Part shown: piece after piece, positions 1 to 8,812 of the stretch
How positions within the stretch are numbered: the first letter of the stretch is position 1
Layout of the letters: each line of letters starts with the position of its first letter
Source: Faucicola tetraodonis
GTDB taxonomy: Bacteria; Pseudomonadota; Gammaproteobacteria; Pseudomonadales; Moraxellaceae
DNA length: 64,000 nt
Assembly: GCA_032017425.1 (NCBI GenBank)
Contig: DALZPW010000004.1
Direction: 5' to 3' (one strand)
Notes under the pieces: generated by a model
The model's input: the letters and a program-made list of their open reading frames with translations, nothing else
The model's database searches: none
What the model was told of the DNA's origin: nothing
Made by a program: the position numbers and the translations under genes

Positions 1-38
1 GGCTTAACCGTCTTGTAGAAGGAATCCCCTCACTTTAG
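1..38 (+). CDS. tnpB: TnpB, last 11 codons only (partial at window edge)
   Basis: Frame 3 reads LNRLVEGIPSL and then TAG at 36-38. This aligns with the C-terminus LDRLGAGIPER of the complete TnpB encoded at 57,735-58,841, and the stop lies at the same distance from the element end. Only the tail is visible, so it cannot be said whether the rest of the gene is intact. The two tails differ at five of eleven residues, so these are diverged relatives and not recent duplicates. Confidence 0.7.
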   Translation, partial: LNRLVEGIPSL

Positions 39-55
39 GGAGGGGAGGAAGTCAA
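1..55 (+). mobile_element. Right end of an IS200/IS605-family tnpB element (cut by window start)
   Basis: The first 55 bases match, in reverse complement, the right end of the intact tnpB element at 57,718-58,9xx. Both end in GGAGGAAGTCAA and then diverge, which places the element boundary after base 55. A perfect 7-bp stem (25-31 with 40-46) forms the subterminal hairpin expected of IS605-family ends. The rest of the element lies outside the window. In this family the right end also forms the 3' part of the reRNA/omegaRNA, with the guide read from flanking DNA (here from base 56 on). Confidence 0.75.
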
Positions 56-169
56 GCCATAATAAATTTATCATCTTGCTGTATGGTTCACAGGCAAATT
101 GGTTGTTATTTTCTACGCTTTACGCCTGTCAGCACTTTTTTGTATGACCCACTCTCACAGGATGTTTTT

Positions 170-940
170 ATGAAACAATTTTTCGCACCTTGTCTGGTAC
201 TTGCCAGTATGTTGGGCACAACACTTGCCCACGCAGCCTCCATGCCAGTGGATACCAATGCCCGCTTTAAACTAGGGTTAAACGCGTCTATCAACCATTA
301 TGCGTACGACAAGGACAATGATGTTACGGTCATGCCACAGGCATTTTATGACAACAATCGACTCTACATTGAAGGCAGTGAAGCAGGTTATTATCCCTAC
401 AAAGATGCACAAAACGAATGGCGATTGACCGCAAGCTACGATAGCCGTTCATTTGATCCAGATGATGCGAGCACAGCGGCGTTAAAAGGACTCGATGAGC
501 GTAAATGGTCTGCTATGGTGGGCACCAGCTATATGCGCATCACCCCGTATGGTGGCTTTAAAGCGCAAGTGGAAACTGATGCCTTAGGTCGCAGTGATGG
601 TACTAGCGCAAAAGTGGCGCACTTAAGCAGATTTAAGGCAATGGATGATAAAATCACCATTTATCCTGAGTTAGGACTGCAGTGGTACAATGACAAGTAC
701 AACAATTACTACTTTGGTGTTTCTGAGCAAGAATCGCTACGCACCGGGATAAAAGCTTATAACGCTGATAGTAGCGTTACCCCCTATGTCAATGTCAGTG
801 CCAGTTATGCAATTTCACCACGCTGGAGTGCGTTTATCAGTCAGCATTTAGAGTATTTGAGCGATGAGCAAAAAGACAGCCCACTGGTTGATAACCGTGT
901 CGATAGCAAAACGAAAATTGGCTTTAACTATCAGTTTTAA
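170..940 (+). CDS. MipA/OmpV family outer-membrane protein
   Basis: A 256-residue precursor with a clear signal peptide (residues 1-22, cleavage after AHA), followed by alternating polar/aromatic strands and a terminal Phe (NYQF), typical of an outer-membrane beta-barrel. The C-terminal half (YYFGVSEQES, YAISPRWSAF) has the signature of the MipA/OmpV family. E. coli MipA is a scaffold for MltA and PBP1b, but many members have no known role. The start at 170 is preferred over an in-frame start at 83, because it opens directly into the signal peptide and has AGGA about 8 bases upstream. The gene is monocistronic and ends at a strong bidirectional terminator. Confidence 0.8.
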   Translation: MKQFFAPCLVLASMLGTTLAHAASMPVDTNARFKLGLNASINHYAYDKDNDVTVMPQAFYDNNRLYIEGSEAGYYPYKDAQNEWRLTASYDSRSFDPDDASTAALKGLDERKWSAMVGTSYMRITPYGGFKAQVETDALGRSDGTSAKVAHLSRFKAMDDKITIYPELGLQWYNDKYNNYYFGVSEQESLRTGIKAYNADSSVTPYVNVSASYAISPRWSAFISQHLEYLSDEQKDSPLVDNRVDSKTKIGFNYQF

Positions 941-971
941 TGCCTAGTTTACCAATGAATAGTTGACTCAT

Positions 972-1005
972 AAAAAGCGCAAATTGTTTGATTTGCGCTT
1001 TTTTT
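972..1005. terminator. Bidirectional rho-independent terminator
   Basis: A perfect 13-bp stem (972-984 with 991-1003) surrounds a 6-base loop, with an A-run on one side and a T-run on the other. It sits between the convergent MipA-like gene and the 89-residue minus-strand gene, so it can serve both. Confidence 0.9.
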
Positions 1006-1007
1006 AT

Positions 1008-1277
1008 TTATAAGAAAGGATTACTTACTTCGTCCACGTGCGACGCTTGCTGCTGTTGCGTGGCAGATTTTTCCACCGTTTGCGCTTGATGGACTTCTAA
1101 ATACGCAATGATTTGGTTCAACACATCTTGTAATTGTTTTGCCGTGGCTAAACTTTGTTTATCCAACGTAAACGTCGCACTGCCATAGAGATTGACTTGC
1201 TCTCCTTGATTCTCAAGGGTAAATTCGCCCAAGCCAACGCTTTGGCTATCATTTTGAAATGGTTTAAAAGCACTCAT
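1008..1277 (-). CDS. Hypothetical 89-residue protein
   Basis: I do not recognise this protein. It has no signal peptide or membrane segment. An N-terminal half with alternating hydrophobic/polar residues (GEFTLENQGEQVNLYGSATF) looks like beta-strands, followed by a helix (about residues 40-65) and a Gln-rich tail. A purine-rich GGGGGAAAAG lies just upstream of the ATG, which supports expression. It lies 45 bases downstream of the nuclease lipoprotein gene on the same strand and may be cotranscribed with it. The stop codon sits next to the shared terminator. Confidence 0.6.
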   Translation of the reverse strand: MSAFKPFQNDSQSVGLGEFTLENQGEQVNLYGSATFTLDKQSLATAKQLQDVLNQIIAYLEVHQAQTVEKSATQQQQASHVDEVSNPFL

Positions 1278-1322
1278 CTTTTCCCCCTGTCTAGTTGTTG
1301 ATTTGCTAGTTACTTACTCTGA

Positions 1323-2195
1323 TTATGGTGAAATAGTGGCTACATCGCTCGGCAAACTGGGAAACGCATTGACCCCGGTGCGTTTTTTAAGTGTGCTTAG
1401 GCTAATTTTTTCAACGGTTCCGCTATCATCATTCGGGCTAAAAAACGCTATCGCTTGATGTTGTGATGGCAAATATACCGCTTTAAAAAAATGCGATGGC
1501 ACCAACACGCGATTTTTTAGCCGTTGGACTTCCGGTGTTAAGAACGCTACCCCTGTCACCACATAAGCTGAGCCGTATTGGTTGGTCAAGTTGCGAGTTT
1601 GTGTTTCAATTTTCACCCAAGTTGTACGGTTGTTGTCAGGTGTTTGTGGGGCGATATTGGCTAAACTAAAGCTATCAAATTGTGAGTCCGAGTTTGCCAT
1701 ATCAGCATTGGGCGCTAAATGTCCTCTATCAAATCCGGTACGGGTATAATCGCTCAATAAGCTACGCACCTCGGTTGGCAGGCGAGTTTCTTCATGAAAG
1801 TTATCCTCTCTGACCAAAGTTTTGGCAGCCGTTATTCGTTGTCGCGTCAAATGCTCAGCGACCCAAATAGGGGTCTTGGTGACACCCGAATACATCACCG
1901 CAAAGCCATTAAAGCACAGGGGGTAAGTTTTTTGCGAAAGCTTAGCGGTCATTGTCGGCTGGGTTTTCTCCAAAAACTCGCTGGCGCATTTTTGTAACGC
2001 CTTGTCTAGCGAGCGCGTGGTGAGTGCTTGGGTATCTGGGTTCGCTTGGGTGGCAGGAATAGTAGGGATAGTAATGGTATTGCTATCGGGCTTGGCGGTT
2101 GAGGGCGCAACACTACAACCTGTCACATACAGCAAGCCAACGCTTATGGCTGATAAGATGGCATTGTTAGTAACAAAATGGGTTTGAACTATCAT
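1323..2195 (-). CDS. DNA/RNA non-specific endonuclease, lipoprotein (NUC1 / beta-beta-alpha-Me family)
   Basis: The 290-residue product has a lipoprotein signal with lipobox VTGC (Cys27), so it should be anchored to the envelope. The central motif DRGHLAP (156-162) is the signature of the Serratia-type NUC1 nucleases; His159 would be the general base and the Asn in ANIAPQ (about 180) the metal ligand. These enzymes cleave single- and double-stranded DNA and RNA, usually for nutrient scavenging or degradation of foreign nucleic acid. The ATG at 2195 is chosen because AAGGTCAC precedes it at good spacing and it opens into the signal; an upstream in-frame start at 2234 would bury the signal. No immunity-type neighbour is evident. 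Confidence 0.85.
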   Translation of the reverse strand: MIVQTHFVTNNAILSAISVGLLYVTGCSVAPSTAKPDSNTITIPTIPATQANPDTQALTTRSLDKALQKCASEFLEKTQPTMTAKLSQKTYPLCFNGFAVMYSGVTKTPIWVAEHLTRQRITAAKTLVREDNFHEETRLPTEVRSLLSDYTRTGFDRGHLAPNADMANSDSQFDSFSLANIAPQTPDNNRTTWVKIETQTRNLTNQYGSAYVVTGVAFLTPEVQRLKNRVLVPSHFFKAVYLPSQHQAIAFFSPNDDSGTVEKISLSTLKKRTGVNAFPSLPSDVATISP

Positions 2196-2476
2196 AAGTG
2201 ACCTTAAAAAAAGAAAAAATGAAAAATGGCACAATGACTACAGTGGTAGGGGTTGGGCTAAAGTGTCGGATAACGTAGTTTAAAGCTCAGTTTAAAACTT
2301 CTTGGTTATTTTATAAGGTATTTGGGTGGAATACGCAAATATTTACTGGCAGTGATAGCAGTTTTTTGAAATGTTTTTTGGCTAATATTGCGTTGACTAC
2401 TTTTATCCCAATATTTTCCCATCAACAATTCCTTAAGTTCTGATAAAATACACCTTTTGTCGTTAGTAAATTCTCT

Positions 2477-3187
2477 ATGAGTACATCAACCACACCACAA
2501 AACGCCGTCGTCTTACTCTCGGGCGGGCTAGATTCCGTGACTTGCCTTTACTGGGCAAAAGCCAATTATGCCAACGTCACAGCGGTAAGCTTTAACTACG
2601 GTCAGCGCCACAATAGCGAACTTAATGCCGCCAAAAAAATCGCCGCGACAGCCCAAGTCAACCACCGTATTATCGATATTGATTTGGCACAGTTAGGTGG
2701 CTCGGCGTTGACCGATGCTTCGCTGGTGGTGCCCGATGCCAAACAAACAGATTTTAGCGATAATCAGCATAATGACAGCATTCCAATCACCTATGTACCC
2801 GCGCGTAATACCATCTTTTTGTCGTATGCGCTGGCATTGGCAGAGGTGACACAGTCCAATGCCATTGTGATTGGCGTCAATGCAGTCGATTACTCAGGCT
2901 ATCCTGATTGTCGTCCTGAATATATTGAAGCCTTTGAAAAGATGGCAAATCTCGCTACCAAAGCCGGTGTGATGGGCAATCATCTCCACATTGCAACGCC
3001 ATTGTTGCATTTAAGTAAAGCAGAAATCATTAAGCTCGGGGTATCGCTGGGGGTGGATTATGCTTTGACCGTGTCATGCTACCGCGCAGATAGCGAAGGG
3101 CGCGCCTGCGGGCACTGCGATAGCTGTTATTTACGACAGCAAGGTTTTTTACAAGCTGAAATAGATGACCCGACTATTTATCAGTAA
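2477..3187 (+). CDS. queC: 7-cyano-7-deazaguanine synthase QueC
   Basis: A 236-residue cytoplasmic enzyme that converts 7-carboxy-7-deazaguanine to preQ0 with ammonia and ATP, in the queuosine tRNA-modification pathway. The PP-loop ATP-pyrophosphatase motif SGGLDS is at residues 15-20. The C-terminal zinc site is complete: Cys201, Cys211, Cys214 and Cys217. Length matches the family. A TGATAAAAT extended -10 box at 2441-2449 lies 27 bases before the start. The gene stands alone; queD, queE and queF are not in the window. Confidence 0.95.
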   Translation: MSTSTTPQNAVVLLSGGLDSVTCLYWAKANYANVTAVSFNYGQRHNSELNAAKKIAATAQVNHRIIDIDLAQLGGSALTDASLVVPDAKQTDFSDNQHNDSIPITYVPARNTIFLSYALALAEVTQSNAIVIGVNAVDYSGYPDCRPEYIEAFEKMANLATKAGVMGNHLHIATPLLHLSKAEIIKLGVSLGVDYALTVSCYRADSEGRACGHCDSCYLRQQGFLQAEIDDPTIYQ

Positions 3188-3294
3188 TCTATCATCATCA
3201 AATCCTGCCAGCTTTATTGCGTCAACGGTAAAGCTAGCCATTGTACGATTGAACACCTGCTGTTCTATACTGCTGTCTCTTATGAGGATAAACT

Positions 3295-3609
3295 ATGAAA
3301 CATTCAGCCATCGTGACCCTATTTGCTAGCATGGTTTTGCCGTTTGCCGCACATGCCGCAAACCCACAATACGTCAATGCTTGCGCTACCCAAATGACCG
3401 AAAAACACATCACTGATGCCGCTTCTGCAAAAAAAGTATGTACTTGTGTGGTAGATGAACAAGCAAAAATCACCCAAGCGCAAAAAAATGAGCTTGATAC
3501 CTGGGTAAAAAGTGGTAAAGATGTTCGCCAAAACAAAACTTTCCAAACCATTAGTGCGCGTATGAAAGCGTGTGGCAACGGCGTTAAATTTAATAAAGCC
3601 CGTCCCTAA
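3295..3609 (+). CDS. Small secreted protein with four cysteines, unknown function
   Basis: A 104-residue precursor with a signal peptide (residues 1-21, AHA cleavage). The mature part is mostly helical and has four Cys (about residues 29, 48, 50 and 92), likely forming periplasmic disulfides; one pair is a CTC motif (VCTCVVDE). It resembles the small conserved exported proteins common in Moraxellaceae, but I know no function. It is followed by a strong terminator and is not in an obvious operon. Confidence 0.7.
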   Translation: MKHSAIVTLFASMVLPFAAHAANPQYVNACATQMTEKHITDAASAKKVCTCVVDEQAKITQAQKNELDTWVKSGKDVRQNKTFQTISARMKACGNGVKFNKARP

Positions 3610-3679
3610 TCGATTCCATCATTAATGATATAGTCACTTGTGCAATCGTCAATTGCAGAATCGATAGCGCCGCACCACC

Positions 3680-3707
3680 AGACCAGTTGTTTACTGGTCT
3701 TTTTTTA
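3680..3707 (+). terminator. Rho-independent terminator
   Basis: An 8-bp perfect stem AGACCAGT/ACTGGTCT (3680-3687 with 3693-3700) with a 5-base loop, followed by a run of seven T. It terminates the small secreted-protein gene. Confidence 0.85.
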
Positions 3708-3783
3708 TTTTGTCGCATGAAGAAGTTTGTACTCAATCTGGCTTTCTGATATTGTTAGTGCAATTTTTGCTTGGGAAATGTCC

Positions 3784-4284
3784 ATGACTCAACTACCCAA
3801 TTTTTTAGTCACCACGGTTGAAGCGGATACCAGCCGTCATTCTACAAATCAGCCGCAATTTATCCAGCGTCAAATCAATCTGCTAGCTTATGCCAAACAA
3901 GCAGACAAAGGCTTAATTCTGTACTTTTATCCAAAAGACAACACCGCAGGCTGTAGTGTGCAAGCCCAAGATTTTAGCCAGCATTTGACCCAATTGCAGC
4001 AGCTTGGCTACCAAGTCATTGGCGTATCAAGAGATAGTGTCAAAAGCCATGAAAAATTTATCGCCAACCAACAGATTAATTTTGCGTTGGTGAGTGATAC
4101 CGATGAACAACTTTGCCAACATTTTGACATCATTGCCGAAAAAAAACTGTACGGCAAAGTCAGCCTTGGCGTGGTACGTTCAACCTTAATTTTCGACAAT
4201 GCAGGCAAGCTGGTTTATGAGATGCGCAATGTCCGCGCCAAGGGGCATATGGATAAATTACTTGCGATATTGCCCACTCTTTAA
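3784..4284 (+). CDS. PrxQ/BCP-type peroxiredoxin lacking the usual resolving cysteine
   Basis: A 166-residue thioredoxin-fold peroxidase related to bacterioferritin comigratory protein; it should reduce H2O2 and organic hydroperoxides. The active-site region YFYPKDNTAGCSVQAQDF carries the peroxidatic Cys57. In most PrxQ proteins a resolving Cys sits five residues later; here that position is Gln62, so this would act as a 1-Cys enzyme or use another partner (Cys111 is the only other cysteine). The start at 3784 is chosen because GGGAA lies 8 bases upstream; in-frame starts at 3727 and 3778 are less likely. The next gene, mscS-like, begins 50 bases downstream on the same strand. Confidence 0.85.
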   Translation: MTQLPNFLVTTVEADTSRHSTNQPQFIQRQINLLAYAKQADKGLILYFYPKDNTAGCSVQAQDFSQHLTQLQQLGYQVIGVSRDSVKSHEKFIANQQINFALVSDTDEQLCQHFDIIAEKKLYGKVSLGVVRSTLIFDNAGKLVYEMRNVRAKGHMDKLLAILPTL

Positions 4285-4334
4285 TCTAAACGCCTTATAT
4301 TATTTTGATTTTCTGACTCGAGATCACTCATTGT

Positions 4335-5465
4335 ATGTCCGTGAACCAATTTTTTAAAAATATCTATCACGACTTGTATTATGACGTCTATAAAGCAGTC
4401 GGTGGTTCGCTCGAAGACGAAGCGGTTAATTGGCCGCTGTATCTCTCCAAACTTGCCAGTACAGGCATCAAAATCATGGTGCTGTTGGCAATTTTGGGCG
4501 TGGTCTATCGGTTAAGTTTATTGCTCATCAATTCTGCCCGTTTTATCGCCAAAGACAGTAAATACAGCCAATCGTTAAGGCTCATCGCACGGTTGATGTG
4601 GTTATTTTCAAGTTTGCTTGCGGTGATGAGTCAGCTTAATTTTGAACCTGAAACAGTCAAAGCCACTGCCAAAGCGGGTATTTGGTCAGTGATTTTTTAT
4701 ATGGCGTGGTACAACCTCGGTTATTTGATGCAAAAAATGCTCAAAAATTATGGGCTAAACGCGTCGATTGAACAATTACTGCATAATTTGTTGTCCATGC
4801 TCATCATCGTATTGTGGATTGCCTCGGTGATGTCGCAGTTTGGTTTTGACATTGTGTCTGTGGTCGCAGGTCTTGGGATTGCAGGTATCGCAGTGGGTTT
4901 TGCCGCGCAAGCCACACTCGCCAACTTTATTGCCGGTATCACCATTTTGATTGAGCAGTCGTTTCAAGTCGGTGATTGGGTCAGCATTAATGAAAAAGAA
5001 GGTAAAGTGGTGCAAATCGCCTTGCGCACTACCCAAATTTTGACCCGTGATAATATCACCGTGATTTTCCCCAATTCAACCGTTGCCTCAGCCGAAGTCA
5101 TTAATTTAACTGCCAAAAATCTGATTCGTTTTGATATTGAAGTGCGTATCGCGTTGGAAGCGGATATCGAAAGCGCTCGCGCTATCATTCTTGATATTTT
5201 AGCCAATACCAAAGAGGTATTGGAGCGTCCTGCGCCCACAGCGACGGTGGATAAAATTGGCGATTTTGGGGTGTTTTTTATCGTGCGGTTTTGGGTCAAT
5301 CCGCCACACGTGTCTCGAATGCCATTTATCAAAGAAAATCTACGCGAACAAATCAAAGTAGCACTAGATGATGCCAGCATTGCTACACCTTATCCTCATA
5401 TGCAGCTGTTAATGCCAAGCGCAATGCCAAACGAAGTAGCCCCATCGGTAAAAACTTCCCCATAA
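4335..5465 (+). CDS. Mechanosensitive ion channel, MscS family
   Basis: A 376-residue inner-membrane protein. It has hydrophobic segments near residues 45-65, 90-110, 115-135 and 148-168, then the MscS pore helix (about 170-200: GLGIAGIAVGFAAQATLANF) rich in Gly/Ala. The beta domain (FQVGDWVSINEKEGKVVQI) and the C-terminal alpha-beta domain follow. It opens under membrane tension to release solutes during hypo-osmotic shock. It is larger than E. coli MscS (286 residues) because of extra N-terminal helices. No signal peptide is seen. Confidence 0.92.
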   Translation: MSVNQFFKNIYHDLYYDVYKAVGGSLEDEAVNWPLYLSKLASTGIKIMVLLAILGVVYRLSLLLINSARFIAKDSKYSQSLRLIARLMWLFSSLLAVMSQLNFEPETVKATAKAGIWSVIFYMAWYNLGYLMQKMLKNYGLNASIEQLLHNLLSMLIIVLWIASVMSQFGFDIVSVVAGLGIAGIAVGFAAQATLANFIAGITILIEQSFQVGDWVSINEKEGKVVQIALRTTQILTRDNITVIFPNSTVASAEVINLTAKNLIRFDIEVRIALEADIESARAIILDILANTKEVLERPAPTATVDKIGDFGVFFIVRFWVNPPHVSRMPFIKENLREQIKVALDDASIATPYPHMQLLMPSAMPNEVAPSVKTSP

Positions 5466-5500
5466 TTTCAGACATTCTATCATTTGTCCTTTGCTAATCA

Positions 5501-5509
5501 TGCTAAAAT
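5501..5509 (+). promoter_or_regulatory. Candidate extended -10 promoter for rlmKL
   Basis: TGCTAAAAT fits an extended -10 (TGn plus TAAAAT) about 39 bases before the rlmKL start. The -35 region is weak, which is tolerated with an extended -10. Sequence-based only. Confidence 0.4.
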
Positions 5510-5547
5510 ACGCCATTAATTAACTTTGACTTTTTTTGGCAGTATTT

Positions 5548-7794
5548 ATGACAGACAGCAATACAACGCCCGTTGGGCAAACTTTTCACATTGTAATCAC
5601 TTGTGCCGATGGGCTAGAGATTCCCTTGCAAACTGAGCTGGCAAGCTTTGGTATAGATACACAAATTGAGCGCACGGGTCGGCTGATGGCGACATTGACG
5701 TTAGCGCAGATTTATCAAGTTTGTCTATGGTCTCGTGTGGCATCGCGGGTATTGTTACCACTGGGCAAAAAGAACATCAATCCCGAGTACGATATTGCAG
5801 AACAGCTCTATACCTTTGCCAAAACGGTCAAATGGACCCAATTATTTGATTTGGAACAAACCTTTGCGATTCGTTTGACCCTAGATAAGCGCGTACAAGC
5901 CAACCAGCAATTCACCATGCTGCGCGTCAAAGATGCGATTGCCGACCAATTTAACGAGCAGTTCGGTCGTCGCCCCAATGTCGATAAAAACCCCGATTTT
6001 GGCATTGTCGCTACGGTGGGTGACAAACAAGCTGAATTGTATTTAGACTTATCAGGTACCAGTTTGCACCGCCGTGGTTATCGTGCTGCGATGACTGAAG
6101 CGCCACTCAAAGAAAACTTGGCTGCTGCCCTACTCTATAGCGTGAATTTTCACACCACCCAATTTGACAGTATTGTCGACCCGATGTGCGGCTCAGGCAC
6201 GCTGATTATTGAAGCCTTGCTGATGAGCGCAGATTATGCCGTAGGACTGGATAAAGCCGATAGCCAATTTGGGTTTTATGCATGGCAACATCATGATACT
6301 GCCCTTTGGGAGGCTATGGTGCAAGACGCGCAAACCCGTTTTCATCATCGCCTAAATGCCATGGCAAATGGCGAGATGCCCGCGGTATTTGCTTTTGATA
6401 TGGACTCAGGCGCGGTTCGAGCCACGCATAAAAATTTAATCGCCGCAGGTTTGACGCCTATCATCAACCGTATTACCTTGCAGCAGCGGTCACTGGCGAC
6501 CCTTAATTTGGCACTAGAAAAACAAGTCAATGGTTGGGTCAATCCCCTGTTTATCACCAACCCACCGTATGGTGAGCGTCTGGGTGAAGAAGAATTGATT
6601 AAACCCTTGTATCAAGGTCTGGGTAAAAAATTACAAGCCCTGTTTGCAGATAGCCCTGCCAGAGTGACTTTGGGTGTCCTCGCTGCCAAAGTTGAACAAG
6701 CTGACGTACTACCCCTTGCTGAGCCAAAAACCCTACGCTGTCATAATGGCGCTATCACCGTGTATTTTCGTTATGGTGAGCTGTTAAAGAGTAAAGACAC
6801 ACCGCTTATTACGCGTTTTGAAAAGCGTGAAATCACCGTAGAAGAAGGTCAAGATTTTGTCAATCGACTACAAAAAAATCTTGCCAATCTGCGCAAACTC
6901 GCTCACAAACAAGGCGTGACCAATCTGCGGGTGTATGATGCCGACTTACCTGATTTTAAAGTAGCGGTGGATGTGTATGGCGAATTTGTGCATGTGCAAG
7001 AATATGCCGCCCCCAAATCAATCCCGTTAGAGACCGCCAAAAAACGTTTTAATCTAGCGCTGCATGGCGTGCGTGAAGCCTTGCAAGTGAACCGTGAGCA
7101 AGTGTTTATCAAAACCCGCGCCCGCCAATCCGGCAATGAGCAGTATGAGAAAAAAGCCAATTCGGGTAAGTTCCATGTGGTCAGCGAGCCAACCGCCAAC
7201 AACCAACGGGCGTATTTTTTGGTGAACTTTAGCGATTATTTGGATACAGGGTTATTTCTTGACCATCGCAGCATCCGAAAAATTATTGCAGAGAACGCAC
7301 GCGGTAAAACGGTGCTTAATCTGTTTGCTTATACTTGTACTGCCAGTGTGCATGCGGCATTGGGCGGGGCAAAAGCGGTGACATCGGTGGATTTATCACA
7401 AAACTATTTGGACTGGGGACGCAAAAATTTTGCCCTAAACGGCTTGCCAGATTTGCCAAGCTACCAGTTTATTGCCCAAGATATTTTTGAATGGATTAAA
7501 AGCAACACCGAGCAGTACGATGTGATTTTTATCGATCCGCCGACTTTTTCTAATTCCAAGAAATTTCAAGGAACCTTTGATGTGCAGCGCGACCACGTAC
7601 CACTCATCAACCGTGCCATGAATCGCTTATCCGCTGAAGGCGTGTTGTATTTTTCCAATAACTTTACCAAATTTGTGCTCGATGACGAAATCAACAACCG
7701 TTATCACGTTGAAGAAATGACCAACCAAACCATTGGCTTTGATTTTGATAGTAAACGCCCTATTCACCAGTCGTGGGCGATTCGCCACAAATAA
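5548..7794 (+). CDS. rlmL: Bifunctional 23S rRNA methyltransferase RlmKL (m2G2445 / m7G2069)
   Basis: A 748-residue fusion enzyme. The N-terminal THUMP-containing RlmL half carries DPMCGSGTLIIEAL (SAM site) and the NPPYGERL catalytic motif for N2 methylation of G2445. The C-terminal RlmK half carries LNLFAYTCTASVHAALGG (SAM site) and IDPPTFSNSKK for N7 methylation of G2069. E. coli RlmKL is about 700 residues with the same order. An in-frame TTG at 5536 would add four residues; the ATG at 5548 is preferred. It ends close to a terminator shared with the convergent lipoprotein gene. Confidence 0.95.
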   Translation: MTDSNTTPVGQTFHIVITCADGLEIPLQTELASFGIDTQIERTGRLMATLTLAQIYQVCLWSRVASRVLLPLGKKNINPEYDIAEQLYTFAKTVKWTQLFDLEQTFAIRLTLDKRVQANQQFTMLRVKDAIADQFNEQFGRRPNVDKNPDFGIVATVGDKQAELYLDLSGTSLHRRGYRAAMTEAPLKENLAAALLYSVNFHTTQFDSIVDPMCGSGTLIIEALLMSADYAVGLDKADSQFGFYAWQHHDTALWEAMVQDAQTRFHHRLNAMANGEMPAVFAFDMDSGAVRATHKNLIAAGLTPIINRITLQQRSLATLNLALEKQVNGWVNPLFITNPPYGERLGEEELIKPLYQGLGKKLQALFADSPARVTLGVLAAKVEQADVLPLAEPKTLRCHNGAITVYFRYGELLKSKDTPLITRFEKREITVEEGQDFVNRLQKNLANLRKLAHKQGVTNLRVYDADLPDFKVAVDVYGEFVHVQEYAAPKSIPLETAKKRFNLALHGVREALQVNREQVFIKTRARQSGNEQYEKKANSGKFHVVSEPTANNQRAYFLVNFSDYLDTGLFLDHRSIRKIIAENARGKTVLNLFAYTCTASVHAALGGAKAVTSVDLSQNYLDWGRKNFALNGLPDLPSYQFIAQDIFEWIKSNTEQYDVIFIDPPTFSNSKKFQGTFDVQRDHVPLINRAMNRLSAEGVLYFSNNFTKFVLDDEINNRYHVEEMTNQTIGFDFDSKRPIHQSWAIRHK

Positions 7795-7803
7795 TTTGCC
7801 AAT

Positions 7804-7840
7804 AAAAAAGCGATGCCTCGTGTTAGCCATCACTTTTTTT
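7804..7840. terminator. Bidirectional terminator with one mismatch
   Basis: A 12-bp stem with one G/T mismatch (7804-7815 with 7828-7839), A-rich on one flank and T-rich on the other, between the convergent rlmKL and META/DUF4377 genes. Confidence 0.7.
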
Positions 7841-7851
7841 GATGAGTTCGG

Positions 7852-8703
7852 TTATTTTGCCAGAGTCTTGGTTTCAATCACGCTATCAAGCTGATAAAGG
7901 TTGCCATAGCCTTTGGTATCGGTCGGTGGGGTGCGATAGCGAGTCAAGCGCAAAACCCGCTGTGCGCTTTCGTCATGACGATAATTGATGATAGGCGCAT
8001 CTAGAAGATACCATTGACCCACCGCTGTTTTTAATCCCTGCGTGTTATAATTGATGTCACGCACTTCTAGGCATTTTCTATCGGTCATGTTGTCGCAATA
8101 CTGCCACTTGGGTTTGACCTCCAAAAATACGGTTTCCCCTTTGCCGTATTTTACTTCAGGCTTTAATATGCCATCCCAAATTAACGCAGTGCCGTCTGCC
8201 AGATCTTGTTGCAACATTGCATGTGTTTGCCAGCTCATTATCATCATTGATAGTTGACTTTGGCTTTGCATTTGCTGGGCCAACCAAGTTTCACTTTGTT
8301 GTAGAGAGCCGCAACCCATCAAGGTAGTCACCGCATTGGTGCTTGCCTGTAGCTTGTCCCCTTGTAACCTATAGCCACTCGATAATTGATTACAGCCTAC
8401 ACTGTAACTGATGCGATTTTGGGTGAAATCAAGTGTTACCTTGTGGTTATCAATTTGCGGCTTCAAGTGATCGGATGGCGGTGGATTGGTACTGTTGGGA
8501 TAAGCATTCACGCCAGATAGTTGCCAATGATAACTTTGCAAATCATCCACAGTGGGTGCTTTACCAATAAATATCGCAGGCTGGGCATCAGGCACTCTTT
8601 CACTCGGCGCTGATGGGTTAGTATTCACCGTTTGGCAACCCGTCAGGGCAAGCATGAGCAATGCGCTGGTTTTAAAGCTACCTTTAACTTGATTGTTTAT
8701 CAT
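7852..8703 (-). CDS. META and DUF4377 domain lipoprotein
   Basis: A 283-residue lipoprotein with lipobox LTGC (Cys23). Residues about 50-150 form a META domain (HslJ-like), with the typical ISYSVGCNQLSSGY and TLMGC segments. Residues about 195-275 match DUF4377 (EVKPKWQYCDNM, CLEVRDI). META domains occur in envelope-stress proteins such as HslJ, linked to novobiocin resistance and heat shock, but the biochemical function is unknown. It is likely anchored in the outer membrane facing the periplasm. The gene is monocistronic. Confidence 0.82.
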   Translation of the reverse strand: MINNQVKGSFKTSALLMLALTGCQTVNTNPSAPSERVPDAQPAIFIGKAPTVDDLQSYHWQLSGVNAYPNSTNPPPSDHLKPQIDNHKVTLDFTQNRISYSVGCNQLSSGYRLQGDKLQASTNAVTTLMGCGSLQQSETWLAQQMQSQSQLSMMIMSWQTHAMLQQDLADGTALIWDGILKPEVKYGKGETVFLEVKPKWQYCDNMTDRKCLEVRDINYNTQGLKTAVGQWYLLDAPIINYRHDESAQRVLRLTRYRTPPTDTKGYGNLYQLDSVIETKTLAK

Positions 8704-8812
8704 TCTTTATATCCATTATTACGCCATTAATTGAAGTTTAGCCAAATATTTATGGTTATTCAGCATCCGTTCTGTAAATTTAGTTGAGTATATTTAATGG
8801 AAGAGTTGGCAT

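Noticed and set aside
2280..2476. Possible preQ1 riboswitch upstream of queC
   Set aside because: No preQ1-I or -II like conserved stem-loop with the A-rich tail could be found; only a promoter-like TGATAAAAT is seen.
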